NCBI GenBank assembly: GCA_965224535.1
Contig: CBDCZR010000027.1
Location: 594,492 to 658,491, forward strand
DNA length: 64,000 nt
Reading direction: 5' to 3'
Source of the DNA: JBCDHN01 sp965224535
GTDB taxonomy: Bacteria; Verrucomicrobiota; Verrucomicrobiia; Verrucomicrobiales; DEV007
In this document: one piece after another, positions 26,669-34,855 of the stretch
Layout: every line of letters starts with the position of its first letter
Numbering within the stretch: position 1 is the first letter of the stretch
The notes under the pieces: generated by a model
Seen by the model: the letters and a program-made list of their open reading frames with translations, nothing else
Told to the model about the DNA's origin: nothing
Databases searched by the model: none
Translations under genes and position numbers: made by a program

Positions 26669-26740
26669 TGCACGGGGAGGGATTTGAACCCCCGACCGCC
26701 TGGGTGTAAACCAGATGCTCTACCACTGAGCTACCCGTGC
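26669..26740 (-). tRNA. tRNA-Val (anticodon TAC)
   Basis: Read on the minus strand, the 72-base gene has a 7-bp acceptor stem (GCACGGG/CCCGTGC), D-arm TAGCTCAGTGGTAGAGC, anticodon stem TCTGG/CCAGG with loop TTTACAC (anticodon TAC, valine), and T-arm GGTTCAAATCC. The discriminator base is A; the CCA end is not encoded. It lies 246 bases beyond the secretin C-terminal half. Confidence 0.96.
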
Positions 26741-26884
26741 TTGTCGGTTGAAATTTTGGCTGGCTAGGCCGGTTTTTCGGTGACGGCGGAGTCTAGCTCC
26801 ATTTTTATTTGCGGCAAGCAGGAAGGAGACGCGGCTAAAGAATTGGTGGCTCTCTGATTCTTTATCGGTTAGGTCGATTTTCCC

Positions 26885-27730
26885 ATGCCGGCCCCGTCCA
26901 GCGCCAAAAAAATCACCAAGAACGCGAAATCAAACCTCGCTTTCGCTTTGGCGTGTCTTCCGCCGCAAATCCGCTCGGATATGAGCGTTTTTTACGCGTT
27001 TTGCCGGGTGGTGGATGATGTCGTCGACGAGTCAGACCGCAGTTTGGAGGAAAAGCGGCGCGAGTTGAGTCGTTGGAGCCAGGTGGTGGGCGGGGAGGTT
27101 GCTCCCGATGCTGAAAATGGTTTGGAAGGCGCGTTGGCCGAGGTTTTGGAGCGCAATTCGGTGGATCGCGACATGATGCGAGAAATCGTGAACGGCATGG
27201 CCATGGACCTAACCGTTCGGCGGTATGAGTCGCTGTCCGATCTGGAGGGCTATTGTTATCGGGCGGCAGGGGCGGTGGGATTGGTGAGCGTCCGCATTTT
27301 TGGCTGCGAGACGCCTGAAAGCGAGGTTTACGCGGTGGAGTTGGGGCATGCGCTTCAGTTGACCAACATCATTCGCGATGTGGGCGAGGACTTGCTGGAG
27401 CACGACCGGATTTATCTGCCGCAAGTGGAAATGGAGCGGTTTGGGGTGGACGAGGAGGTTTTGCGCGAGGGCCGCCATACGCCAGAATTTCGCAGTTTGA
27501 TGGGTCACATGGCCAATCTTGCCGAGCAGCGCTACTTTAACGCGAGCGAGGCCTTGCCGAGCGAGGAGCGGCACAAGTTGCGGGCCAGCGAGTTGATGCG
27601 GGCCATTTACCATGCGCTGCTCCAAAAAATGGCGCGGGGCGATTTTCGGGTGCTGGAGCGGCGGTTTCGCCTTTCGCGTTTGCAGAAGCTGATGCTGCTT
27701 TCGCGCTCGGTGATGTTGGGGACGCGCTGA
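26885..27730 (+). CDS. hpnD: Squalene/phytoene synthase family protein (HpnD-like)
   Basis: 281 residues, full length for the family. The first Asp-rich motif is YAFCRVVDDVVDE, the second LTNIIRDVGEDLLEHDRIYL, with YCYRAAGAVGL between; these bind the Mg2+-diphosphates of two prenyl substrates. The enzymes join two farnesyl diphosphates to presqualene diphosphate (HpnD) or two geranylgeranyl diphosphates to phytoene. The close spacing and the DVGED...RIYLP form fit HpnD of hopanoid synthesis, but no hpnC or hpnE neighbour is visible, so the symbol is provisional. It is convergent with yidC, whose stop is only 12 bases away. Confidence 0.88.
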   Translation: MPAPSSAKKITKNAKSNLAFALACLPPQIRSDMSVFYAFCRVVDDVVDESDRSLEEKRRELSRWSQVVGGEVAPDAENGLEGALAEVLERNSVDRDMMREIVNGMAMDLTVRRYESLSDLEGYCYRAAGAVGLVSVRIFGCETPESEVYAVELGHALQLTNIIRDVGEDLLEHDRIYLPQVEMERFGVDEEVLREGRHTPEFRSLMGHMANLAEQRYFNASEALPSEERHKLRASELMRAIYHALLQKMARGDFRVLERRFRLSRLQKLMLLSRSVMLGTR

Positions 27731-27742
27731 TGCCGGTTGCTC

Positions 27743-29803
27743 CTATCGCCGTTTTCTGCGTTTGCGGCCTTTGCCGGTGTTCTTGCTGCTCGATCCTCGG
27801 TTTTTGCCGCTGGAGCCGCGGTTTTTGCTCTGGTTGGGGCGCGATTTCGGTTTTTGGTTGCGCGGTCCTTTTTCGCCAAAGTTGTTGTTGGAGCCGCTGG
27901 GCGACGATGCCGCGCCTGTAGCCGGTTTTTGGCCGCGTTGTTTGGCGTTTTGGGCGCGTTGAGCGGCTTCGGCTTGTTCCTGAAGCCGTTGCATCCAGCC
28001 TTTTTTGACCTTTTTCACCTTTTTCAGCTCCGGGGCTGGGCGTTTGTTGAGCAGCCAGGTTTGGCCGATGGAAATGATGTTTTGGCAGGTCCAGTAGAGC
28101 GCCAGGGCCGAGGGATAACGGTAGCAAAACACCAGAAACATCAGCGGAAACAGCATGAACATCATCCGCTGGGTCTTGTCGCCGGTTTTGGGCATCAAGG
28201 CGAATTGCAGGTAACTGGTGCCGGTCATGAGGAAGGGCAGCAGGTTGATGGGCGCTCCGCCAATGAGCGGCACCCAGTCCCAAACGTGGCCAAGGGTGTC
28301 CGGCATGGACAAATCATTGAGCCAGAAGACGAACGGCTTGTGGCGCACCTCCACGGCGCTGAGCAACATGCGAAAGTAGCCGAGAAAGATGGGAATTTGC
28401 AGCAACGCGGGCAAACAGCCGCCGAGCGGGTTGATGCCGTATTGCCCCCAGAGCTTCATTTGCTCTTGCTGCATTTTTTGGGGATCGTCAGGGTATTTTT
28501 CCTTCAGCTCGGTGAGCTTTGGCGTTAGGGCGGCCATCTTTTTGGAGGTGGAGTGCGCCTTGGAATGCAGCGGCCACATGCAAATCCTGACGATGATGGT
28601 CAGCAAAATGATGGCGACGCCGTAGTTGCCGGTTTTTTCGCCGAAAAATGTCAAAATCCGGTTCAAAATCTGCGCGAACGGCTTGATGACCCAGCCAAAC
28701 ATGGGCCCCATGATTGGGATCTTGTCGTAGGCCATAATCGCCTTTTGCTGTCCTGGCAGTTTGGCCAATCGCGCGTATTCCTTGGGCCCGACGTAGATTT
28801 CGTAGTTGAAAACGCGGGTTTCTCCGGCCGCCAACTGCTGGGCCGGTAAGCCTAACGCGCATTCCACGCCTTTTAGCCGCATCCGCTTGGAAATGTCCTC
28901 CTCGCCCAGGACTTGGAAGGGGAAACGGCCCGCGTAGTAGACGCCGTCGGCAGCTTCAACGGGCCGGACGACGCTGGCGAAAAACTGGTTGCTCACTCCG
29001 CCCCAGGTCAGCTCCGGCGTGGGATGCTCGATGAATTCGCGCTCCGGGTTGAACATGAGAAATTTGTTGAACCAGGTGACGGGCTTGTAGCGCGGTTTTT
29101 CGCCGTTTTGCCAAAAAAAGCCGCTCCACATGCCGCGCCGGGCGTTGAGGGCCGCCGCCGCGCCGCCGTAGACGGAGTAATCCTGCAAGGCGATGGGTTC
29201 GGCGCCGGCGTTGGTCAATCGCAGCTCCAAATCGACGACGTGCCCGTTTTCGCCTTCCTTTTCGTCGGGTTCGTGGTGAACGCGGTAGGATTTTTGCACG
29301 GCCAGACCGTCGGGACGCTTGGCGGCGTAGGTGATGGATTCCGGCCCATTTTCTCGAACGGCGTAGGTTAAATTCTCAAATTCGCGGCCGTAGCCCACTT
29401 GCCCGAACCCCTTGCCCAGCGCCCCAATCGCGCCGCGGGAATCGGCGCCATCGTAGCGGTTGAAGGCGATTTTTTCGCTCTCGTCGCCCAACACTTTGTT
29501 GTGCTTCAAAAAGGTGGCCGAAGCAATGCCGCCGCCATGGTTGGTGAAGGTGAAAGCTACGCGATCGCTGTGAATCGTGGCCAGTTCCTCCTTTTCCGCG
29601 GGTACGGCCTCAGGCGTCTCGGCCACCGGCGAATCCGGCTCATTTTCGGGGGTTCCCACCACGTTTTCCGCCGCTTCCTTACGGGCTCGCTCCGCGGCGG
29701 CCTCCTGCGCCTTGCGCGCCTGCTTCATGGCATTGGAATACCACAGCACCAGCCCGATGGAGCAGATGATGACGGCAATCCAGCCGGTTCGATCGAGATT
29801 CAT
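27743..29803 (-). CDS. yidC: Membrane protein insertase YidC
   Basis: 686 residues. The N-terminal helix (GWIAVIICSIGLVLWY) is followed by a large periplasmic beta-sandwich domain (~80-370). The conserved insertase core (from about 390) includes YGVAIILLTIIVRICMWPL, which bears the hydrophilic-groove Arg, and GGCLPALLQIPIFLGYFRML. The last ~85 residues are an unusually long basic, Asn/Ser/Gly-rich tail (QKPKSRPNQSKNRG..., ending RKRRKRR). Such tails bind ribosomes in other YidC/Oxa1 proteins. It is the last gene of the rpmH-rnpA-yidD-yidC cluster, separated from yidD by about 95 bases carrying a short repeat. Confidence 0.97.
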   Translation of the reverse strand: MNLDRTGWIAVIICSIGLVLWYSNAMKQARKAQEAAAERARKEAAENVVGTPENEPDSPVAETPEAVPAEKEELATIHSDRVAFTFTNHGGGIASATFLKHNKVLGDESEKIAFNRYDGADSRGAIGALGKGFGQVGYGREFENLTYAVRENGPESITYAAKRPDGLAVQKSYRVHHEPDEKEGENGHVVDLELRLTNAGAEPIALQDYSVYGGAAAALNARRGMWSGFFWQNGEKPRYKPVTWFNKFLMFNPEREFIEHPTPELTWGGVSNQFFASVVRPVEAADGVYYAGRFPFQVLGEEDISKRMRLKGVECALGLPAQQLAAGETRVFNYEIYVGPKEYARLAKLPGQQKAIMAYDKIPIMGPMFGWVIKPFAQILNRILTFFGEKTGNYGVAIILLTIIVRICMWPLHSKAHSTSKKMAALTPKLTELKEKYPDDPQKMQQEQMKLWGQYGINPLGGCLPALLQIPIFLGYFRMLLSAVEVRHKPFVFWLNDLSMPDTLGHVWDWVPLIGGAPINLLPFLMTGTSYLQFALMPKTGDKTQRMMFMLFPLMFLVFCYRYPSALALYWTCQNIISIGQTWLLNKRPAPELKKVKKVKKGWMQRLQEQAEAAQRAQNAKQRGQKPATGAASSPSGSNNNFGEKGPRNQKPKSRPNQSKNRGSSGKNRGSSSKNTGKGRKRRKRR

Positions 29804-29898
29804 GGGGTGAAACGTGAGTTGAGCGTCAGATTGGGGGAGGGACAGTTATTTTTGGCCGGGGGAATTGTAACGCGGGTGGAAAGGAGCGCCGGTGGGAT

Positions 29899-30231
29899 TC
29901 AAGTTTCGGATTTTCGGGGTTTAGATTTTCGAGTTTCGAGTTTCGGATTTCGAATTTCGGATTTCGAGTTTTGAGAGTCCTCATTCGCGTATCGGTGCTC
30001 CGTCCCGGGCACGGGATCGAAGCCCGAGCCGCCCCAGGGGTTGCAACGCAGGATGCGCCGCAAACCTAACCAACCACCCTTCCAAAACCCGTGAAGTTGG
30101 ATGGATTCCAGGGTGTATTGCGAACACGTGGGATAGTATCGACACCCACCCAAGGGCCCGGCAAGAAAATGTAACGGCGGCGAGATGACGATTTGGTAGA
30201 AGCGAATCAAGAGGCAGGCGATGGTTCGCAT
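29899..30231 (-). CDS. yidD: Membrane protein insertion efficiency factor YidD
   Basis: The start ATG at 30231 gives MRTIACLLIRFYQIVISPPL, the typical amphipathic YidD N-terminus; a longer frame from 30279 would lie entirely inside rnpA. The core GGCRYYPTCSQYTLESIQLH and RRILRCNPWGGSGFDPVP carries the three conserved cysteines. YidD helps YidC at the inner membrane. It overlaps the end of rnpA by 25 bases, as in many bacteria. The last ~25 residues (SKSEIRNPKLETRKSKPRKS) come from a short DNA repeat read as protein and are not part of the family. Confidence 0.92.
   Translation of the reverse strand: MRTIACLLIRFYQIVISPPLHFLAGPLGGCRYYPTCSQYTLESIQLHGFWKGGWLGLRRILRCNPWGGSGFDPVPGTEHRYANEDSQNSKSEIRNPKLETRKSKPRKSET
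29900..29977 (-). repeat. TTTCGA-type short repeat tract
   Basis: A run of near-repeats of tttcgagtttcggatttcga occupies 29900-29977 and forms the 3' end of yidD, giving its odd Ser/Lys/Arg-rich tail. The same sequence in the other orientation lies inside dnaE2 at 49875-49908. It behaves like a small dispersed element of the host genome. Confidence 0.7.
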
Positions 30232-30584
30232 GAGTCGTTGGGAACAAACAGCTTCGCGCGGTGTCCGAGCCATTTCCACTCTTTTCGCAACGCCTGGAAA
30301 CTGGCCCGCGCGGCGTGCGGACGGGCGATTGTGACCAGGTAGTGGCCGGGTTTGAGCGAATCGCCCAGTTCGGTGACGATGGCTCGCAACCGGCGCCGCA
30401 TCAACGCCCGGGTAACCGCGTTTCCCAGCCGCTTGGTGGTGATGAAGCCGACCCGGATGGAATCGAGACGTTCTTCAGGAAGCACGCCCAGGATCAAAAA
30501 ACGGCCCCGAAAGCTCTCGCCTTCCTCGCGCACCCGCCGGAATTCTCCGCTACGCTTCATGCGTCTGGACTTTGTGAGCTTCAA
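30207..30584 (-). CDS. rnpA: Ribonuclease P protein component
   Basis: 125 residues. RnpA assists the RNase P RNA in trimming tRNA 5' ends. The basic N-terminus MKLTKSRRMKRSGEFRRVRE and the RNA-binding signature FITTKRLGNAVTRALMRRRL are clear; the usual RNR core here reads TRALMRRRL. It lies 59 bases downstream of rpmH and overlaps yidD. The start at 30584 gives the standard K-x-x-R-L/M...F leader; the internal Met at residue 9 is possible but less likely. Confidence 0.95.
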   Translation of the reverse strand: MKLTKSRRMKRSGEFRRVREEGESFRGRFLILGVLPEERLDSIRVGFITTKRLGNAVTRALMRRRLRAIVTELGDSLKPGHYLVTIARPHAARASFQALRKEWKWLGHRAKLFVPNDSCEPSPAS

Positions 30585-30643
30585 GTCTTCAGGGTTACGT
30601 TAAGTCTCCTGCAGCCGAAAACTTAAAACTCAAAAACGCGGCC

Positions 30644-30826
30644 TCACTTATCTTGGTGACAATGGCGGCGATAGTGCTTTTCCGCACCCTTGGCCATGAG
30701 GCGCTTGCGGCCCTTTTTGCGGCGGCGCTTGATCAAATCTCGCCCTTGTTTGGTGCTCATGCGGGCACGAAAACCGTGCTGGCGCTTGCGGCTGCGCTTG
30801 GAGGGTTGGTAGGTCCGTTTGCTCAT
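30644..30826 (-). CDS. rpmH: 50S ribosomal protein L34
   Basis: 60 residues: MSKRTYQPSKRSRKRQHGFR, then RMSTKQGRDLIKRRRKKGRK, the invariant L34 sequence. It is longer than the usual 44-46 residues, with an extra C-terminal stretch rich in Lys, Arg and His (ending HYRRHCHQDK). It is the first gene of the rpmH-rnpA-yidD-yidC cluster. Confidence 0.97.
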   Translation of the reverse strand: MSKRTYQPSKRSRKRQHGFRARMSTKQGRDLIKRRRKKGRKRLMAKGAEKHYRRHCHQDK

Positions 30827-30868
30827 CGGTCGGGTCTCGGAAATTGAGTTGGTGCTAGAAGGGCGGGC

Positions 30869-30896
30869 ACTCTAGCGGGGGATTTGCGGATTCCAA
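30869..30896 (-). promoter_or_regulatory. Possible sigma70-type promoter of the rpmH cluster
   Basis: On the minus strand TTGGAA (30896-30891) is followed after 16 bases by TAGAGT (30874-30869), four of six matches each to the -35 and -10 boxes, about 43 bases upstream of the rpmH ATG. It is the best candidate in the short gap but unproven. Confidence 0.35.
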
Positions 30897-30909
30897 GCGG
30901 GAATTTAGG

Positions 30910-32844
30910 TCAGTTTTGGACGTCGAAAACTTGCTGCCTCACCTCGGCAGGCAAAATCTCCGGGCCGAGTTTGGGATCGGTTAGGTTCTTGTTGCGGCGT
31001 CCCAGCTTGATGTAGAGGTCCATGGGGATGCAAAGCGGATAACTCGCGGCATCCTCCAGGTTGTCCGCGATTTCCGGGGTCACCAGCAACTCGCCGTTCG
31101 TCACCCAGCGCTTGCGGATGTCCTTGAGTTCGGCGCCGGTCACCGACGCGGAAATCGTGCGCACGGTGCGCCGCCGGCAGTGAAAATCCGCCTTCGTGGA
31201 AAAATCCGGGTTGTAGGCCTGCAGGAAGTTAGAATCCGTGTTCCACATGCCCGGGTCCGCCGGGCCCCACCACATGGCGTAACCGCCGCCGGCCTTGCGC
31301 CGCATGATTTCCAAAACCGTCCGAGCCAGGTTCGCGCGATCCGCAAAAGGCGCTGGAATCGCGGCCTCAGCGTCGGGAAATTCCCGCCAATCCCAGGTTT
31401 TGCCGAATTGCATGGCCCGCGCGATTTGGCCATCCAGGTTGCGCACCACTAAATCCGGCTGGCTGATTCGGTCGAACCCATCCGAACCGGCGAGGAAGGT
31501 TTGCGGCTCCCTGACAAAGCCATCCATTTCCGCTTCGTCGAGAAACGGCGCCAAAACGTAGACCAACCTGGCGGGATGATGCGGGTGCGGATGCAACAGG
31601 CCCAAAACCTGGCTTTTCAGCGGCAAATCCGGCCGATTTCCCGCCTGCAGCACGCCATTCGCGATTTTCAGCGGCAGCTCGGGAAAAATCGCCTTCGTTA
31701 CCAAATTCTCCTCCGGCGTCCCGAGCAAAACCAGGTTGCGCGTGCTTGCCAGCTCCGTGGTTAGGTCGCGGTCGGCAATCACCGGGAAACGGCCGCCGAA
31801 TTGCGCGATGGTCGATCCGCCGAAGTTCGCCAGCTTGTTCGCCGCGGTCTTGAGCCGGCCCCCACATCCGCCCGCGGTGCCGAAGACGATGGTGAGCGGC
31901 TCGCCCTGGAAGAGGTTCGCCGCCGCGCCGGCCTCATAGGGGCGCCTGGCTGGAGATTCGCCGGATTTCGGCGCCCAGCGGCCATTTTCGCTCCGCAACT
32001 CCACCCATCCTTCGCCCGCTGCGGGCAGCTTTTGGTCTGCGATGGCGATTTCCCGGACATTCGGCAAAATTTCGAGATTCAGCGCCAAATTGGCGATATT
32101 GTTAGGGCGAATCGTCACCGTTTCCCCGGAAATCCTGGCCTCAACGTAGGCTCTTTGATGCGGATCCTGGAATTCGCGGATGTGAACCCAAAAATTGCGG
32201 CCCAGCGATGGCGCCTCGCATTCGTGGCTGATGAAATCCGGCACGGGGTCGCGTTTTTGCGCTAACAACCACTCCATCATCGGCTCGTGCGGCAGCGGCA
32301 CGGAATGGCCGGAGCGGTATTCGTGCAACGTGACCGGGCAGCCGATTTCGCGCATGCGCTGGGTTTGCACGCGGGCGTTGCAAATGGCGGAGGTCCAATC
32401 GCGATCGCCGTGATGGAAGGCGACGGGGAGGTTGCCAAAATTCGCCAGCGGATAGTTGTTTCCCGCCGCGACGAGGCTGATTAACGCGGCGAATTCATCC
32501 GGAAAGCAAGAAGCCAGGTGCATCGCCCCGCTTCCGCCCGCCGATGAGCCGACGAGGTAGATACGGTCCGGATCGACCGGGTAACGCTGCTTCATCGTGG
32601 CGATCACCTGCATGACATCGTAGGTGGAAAGCGAGCGATAACCCCAACTGCGGGTGCGCGTCGGCCGAACCTGGATGAAGGGGAATTTCGCGCTCGGCTC
32701 CACCCGCGGCCCGCCGTTGAGCACGACCATCAACGGGTAGGCGTCCAGGTTTTCCACGCGCGGCGGCATTCTAACGCTGAAGCTAACCTGCGCTCCGTCA
32801 GGTTCGCTGGGGTAGCTGTCCTTAAAGCTGGCGCCCCAGCGCAA
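30910..32844 (-). CDS. Exported alpha/beta-hydrolase (esterase/PHB depolymerase-like), start uncertain
   Basis: 644 residues from a TTG at 32844. The N-terminal domain is an alpha/beta hydrolase: YPLMVVLNGG, then nucleophile elbow IYLVGSSAGGSGAMHLA (GxSxGG), Asp in FHHGDRDWT and His in RSGHSVPLPHEP. About 400 further residues hold a beta-rich region (LALNLEILPNVREIAIADQ, KSGESPARRPYE). In-frame sequence upstream of the TTG to 32938 reads as a signal peptide (NAKSALVTVFVLFTVVRIAP, then AQEP), so the true start is upstream, but no ATG, GTG or TTG is available there; ATT at 32928 or a small indel would be needed. Probably a secreted esterase; the substrate is unknown. Confidence 0.78.
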   Translation of the reverse strand: MRWGASFKDSYPSEPDGAQVSFSVRMPPRVENLDAYPLMVVLNGGPRVEPSAKFPFIQVRPTRTRSWGYRSLSTYDVMQVIATMKQRYPVDPDRIYLVGSSAGGSGAMHLASCFPDEFAALISLVAAGNNYPLANFGNLPVAFHHGDRDWTSAICNARVQTQRMREIGCPVTLHEYRSGHSVPLPHEPMMEWLLAQKRDPVPDFISHECEAPSLGRNFWVHIREFQDPHQRAYVEARISGETVTIRPNNIANLALNLEILPNVREIAIADQKLPAAGEGWVELRSENGRWAPKSGESPARRPYEAGAAANLFQGEPLTIVFGTAGGCGGRLKTAANKLANFGGSTIAQFGGRFPVIADRDLTTELASTRNLVLLGTPEENLVTKAIFPELPLKIANGVLQAGNRPDLPLKSQVLGLLHPHPHHPARLVYVLAPFLDEAEMDGFVREPQTFLAGSDGFDRISQPDLVVRNLDGQIARAMQFGKTWDWREFPDAEAAIPAPFADRANLARTVLEIMRRKAGGGYAMWWGPADPGMWNTDSNFLQAYNPDFSTKADFHCRRRTVRTISASVTGAELKDIRKRWVTNGELLVTPEIADNLEDAASYPLCIPMDLYIKLGRRNKNLTDPKLGPEILPAEVRQQVFDVQN

Positions 32845-33085
32845 GGGTTCTTGAGCTGGGGCGATGCGTACTACGGTGAAGAGAACGAAGACAGTGACGA
32901 GGGCGGATTTCGCGTTGGATCTGAGAATATCGATCGATCATGATCTGCCGCTCGCCGGCGATGGCAACCAGTTGTTTCGCACCAGCCCGTGAAAAAGCGA
33001 GAGAACCGGAATTACGCCAGAAGCAGCCCTAACGCCGAATTGACTTTCCGTCGCCGCACGCGGTAGGTTCGCGATTTCCGCTTTG

Positions 33086-34681
33086 ATGAACCCGGACGTT
33101 TCCCAAGCTCTCAGCCAAACCAATTTTGCCGCGGTGGACATCGCCATCGTGGTGATCTACGCGTCGATTTCCCTGCTCATTGGGGTGCATGTCAGGAAAA
33201 CCATCCGCGACATGACCACCTACATCGGTGCGGGACGAAAAGTCGGCGCCTGGCTGGGAATCGCCACCATGTTAGGCACGGAAATGGGGCTCATCACGGT
33301 GATGTACAGCGCGCAAAAAGGCTTCACCGGCGGTTTTGCCGCGTTTCACATCGCCGTCATCGCCGGCATCTCCACGCTGCTGATCGGCCTAACCGGGTTC
33401 ATCGTCGTACCGCTGCGAAAAATGGCCGTGCTCACCGTGCCGGAGTTTTACGGCAAGCGCTTCAACAAAACCACCCGCGTGCTCGGCGGCATCATGATGG
33501 CCTTCGCCGGCATCCTCAACATGGGCCTGTTTTTGAAGGTCGGTTCCATGTTCATCGTCGGCGTCACCGGCCTTTCCAGCACGGGTTGGGCGTTGCCGGT
33601 GGTGATGACCACGCTGCTGGCCCTGGTGCTGGTTTACACCACGCTGGGCGGCATGGTTTCGGTGATTTTGACCGATTACATCCAGTTCGTGGTGCTCTCG
33701 GTTGGCATCTTGTTAGTCACCTGGCTGGCGATCGCCAATCTCGGCTGGCAACCCATTTTCGACACCGTGCGCGAGATGAAGGGCGAGGCCGGGTTCAACC
33801 CGTTGGCGGAGGATTCCGGGTTCGGGTGGAGCTACGTTTTCTGGATGTTCGTCACAGCCGGTTTGGTTAGCTGCGCCATCTGGCCGACCGCCGTTTCCCG
33901 CGCGCTGACCATGGAGAGCACGCAGGCTGTGCGCCGCCAGTATCTTTGGTCGTCCATCTCCTTCACCATCCGCATGATGATCCCATATTTCTGGGGAATT
34001 TGCGCCTTTGTCTTCATCGTCTCCTCACCGGCCGGCGCGGATTTGAAGACGCTGTTTTTTCCGGCTGAAGGGGGCGAAACCGAGCCGCTGAACAACCTCT
34101 ACGCCCTACCCATCTTCCTGGGCAGAATCGTGCCGACGGTGTTGCTGGGAATCATCGTCGCCGGCATGATCGCCGCGTTCATGTCCTCGCACGATAGCTA
34201 CCTGTTGTGCTGGAGTTCGGTCATCACCCAGGACGTGGTGGCGCCCTTGCGCAAAAACGGGCTGAGCGTGGCCGCGCGCGTCCGCCTAACGCGAATCATC
34301 GTCCTGGCCATCGGCGCTTACGTGCTTTACTGGGGGCTTTTTTACGAAGGTCAGGACGATATCTGGGATTACATGGCGGTGAGCGGCGCCATCTACTTCA
34401 ATGGCGCGATAGCCGTGCTGATTTGCGGGATTTACTGGAAACGCGCCAGTTCCGCCGGGGCCATCGGGGCGCTGATCGCGGGATTTTTCGCGATTTTGGG
34501 GCTTGGTCCGGTGCAGCGGTTGTGCGGGCTGCAATTCCAGGATCCGCAGACCGGCGAGTGGGTGCAGCGGCTCACATCGGCGCAGGTGGGGCTGCTTTCC
34601 GTAGCGCTGTGCTTCGTGCTGATGATTGGCCTTTCGCTGGCATTTCCTGACTCCAAATCTAAGCCGGAAACTGACGAATGA
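33086..34681 (+). CDS. Sodium:solute symporter (SSS family)
   Basis: About 531 residues with ~13 hydrophobic helices. Typical SSS features: VDIAIVVIYASISLLIGV in TM1, TTYIGAGRKVGAWLGIATM in the TM1-TM2 segment, YTTLGGMVSVILTDYIQFVV around TM5 (Na+ site region) and a conserved DSYLLCWSSVITQDV loop. It imports a small organic solute with Na+; the solute cannot be told. The ATG at 33086 is preferred over the TTG at 33083. Its stop overlaps the start of the next small gene (ATGA), so both are translated together. Confidence 0.93.
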   Translation: MNPDVSQALSQTNFAAVDIAIVVIYASISLLIGVHVRKTIRDMTTYIGAGRKVGAWLGIATMLGTEMGLITVMYSAQKGFTGGFAAFHIAVIAGISTLLIGLTGFIVVPLRKMAVLTVPEFYGKRFNKTTRVLGGIMMAFAGILNMGLFLKVGSMFIVGVTGLSSTGWALPVVMTTLLALVLVYTTLGGMVSVILTDYIQFVVLSVGILLVTWLAIANLGWQPIFDTVREMKGEAGFNPLAEDSGFGWSYVFWMFVTAGLVSCAIWPTAVSRALTMESTQAVRRQYLWSSISFTIRMMIPYFWGICAFVFIVSSPAGADLKTLFFPAEGGETEPLNNLYALPIFLGRIVPTVLLGIIVAGMIAAFMSSHDSYLLCWSSVITQDVVAPLRKNGLSVAARVRLTRIIVLAIGAYVLYWGLFYEGQDDIWDYMAVSGAIYFNGAIAVLICGIYWKRASSAGAIGALIAGFFAILGLGPVQRLCGLQFQDPQTGEWVQRLTSAQVGLLSVALCFVLMIGLSLAFPDSKSKPETDE

Positions 34682-34821
34682 CCTGGGAATTGCTCTGGAA
34701 ACTGTGCTTCATCGGGGTCATTGCCGCGTTCGTGGTGATGGTCGTCCTAACCAGCGTCCTGGGCGCCCGAGACGTGAAGCGGCTCATGGAGGAATTGCGC
34801 GATGACGAGGAGGAAACGTGA
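34678..34821 (+). CDS. Small single-helix symporter accessory protein
   Basis: 47 residues: MTWELLWKLCFIGVIAAFVV begins a single membrane helix, followed by a charged cytoplasmic end (GARDVKRLMEELRDDEEET). The ATG overlaps the TGA of the symporter gene (ATGA). Tiny one-helix proteins coded directly after SSS genes are known as symporter small accessory proteins in this phylum and in Planctomycetes. Translation is probably coupled. Confidence 0.8.
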   Translation: MTWELLWKLCFIGVIAAFVVMVVLTSVLGARDVKRLMEELRDDEEET

Positions 34822-34855
34822 GCAAGGCATTCACCACGGGATGTTTGGACTTATC

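Noticed and set aside
26431..26709. Plus-strand frame overlapping the tRNA-Val region
   Set aside because: It runs into the antisense of the tRNA and has no protein-like composition.
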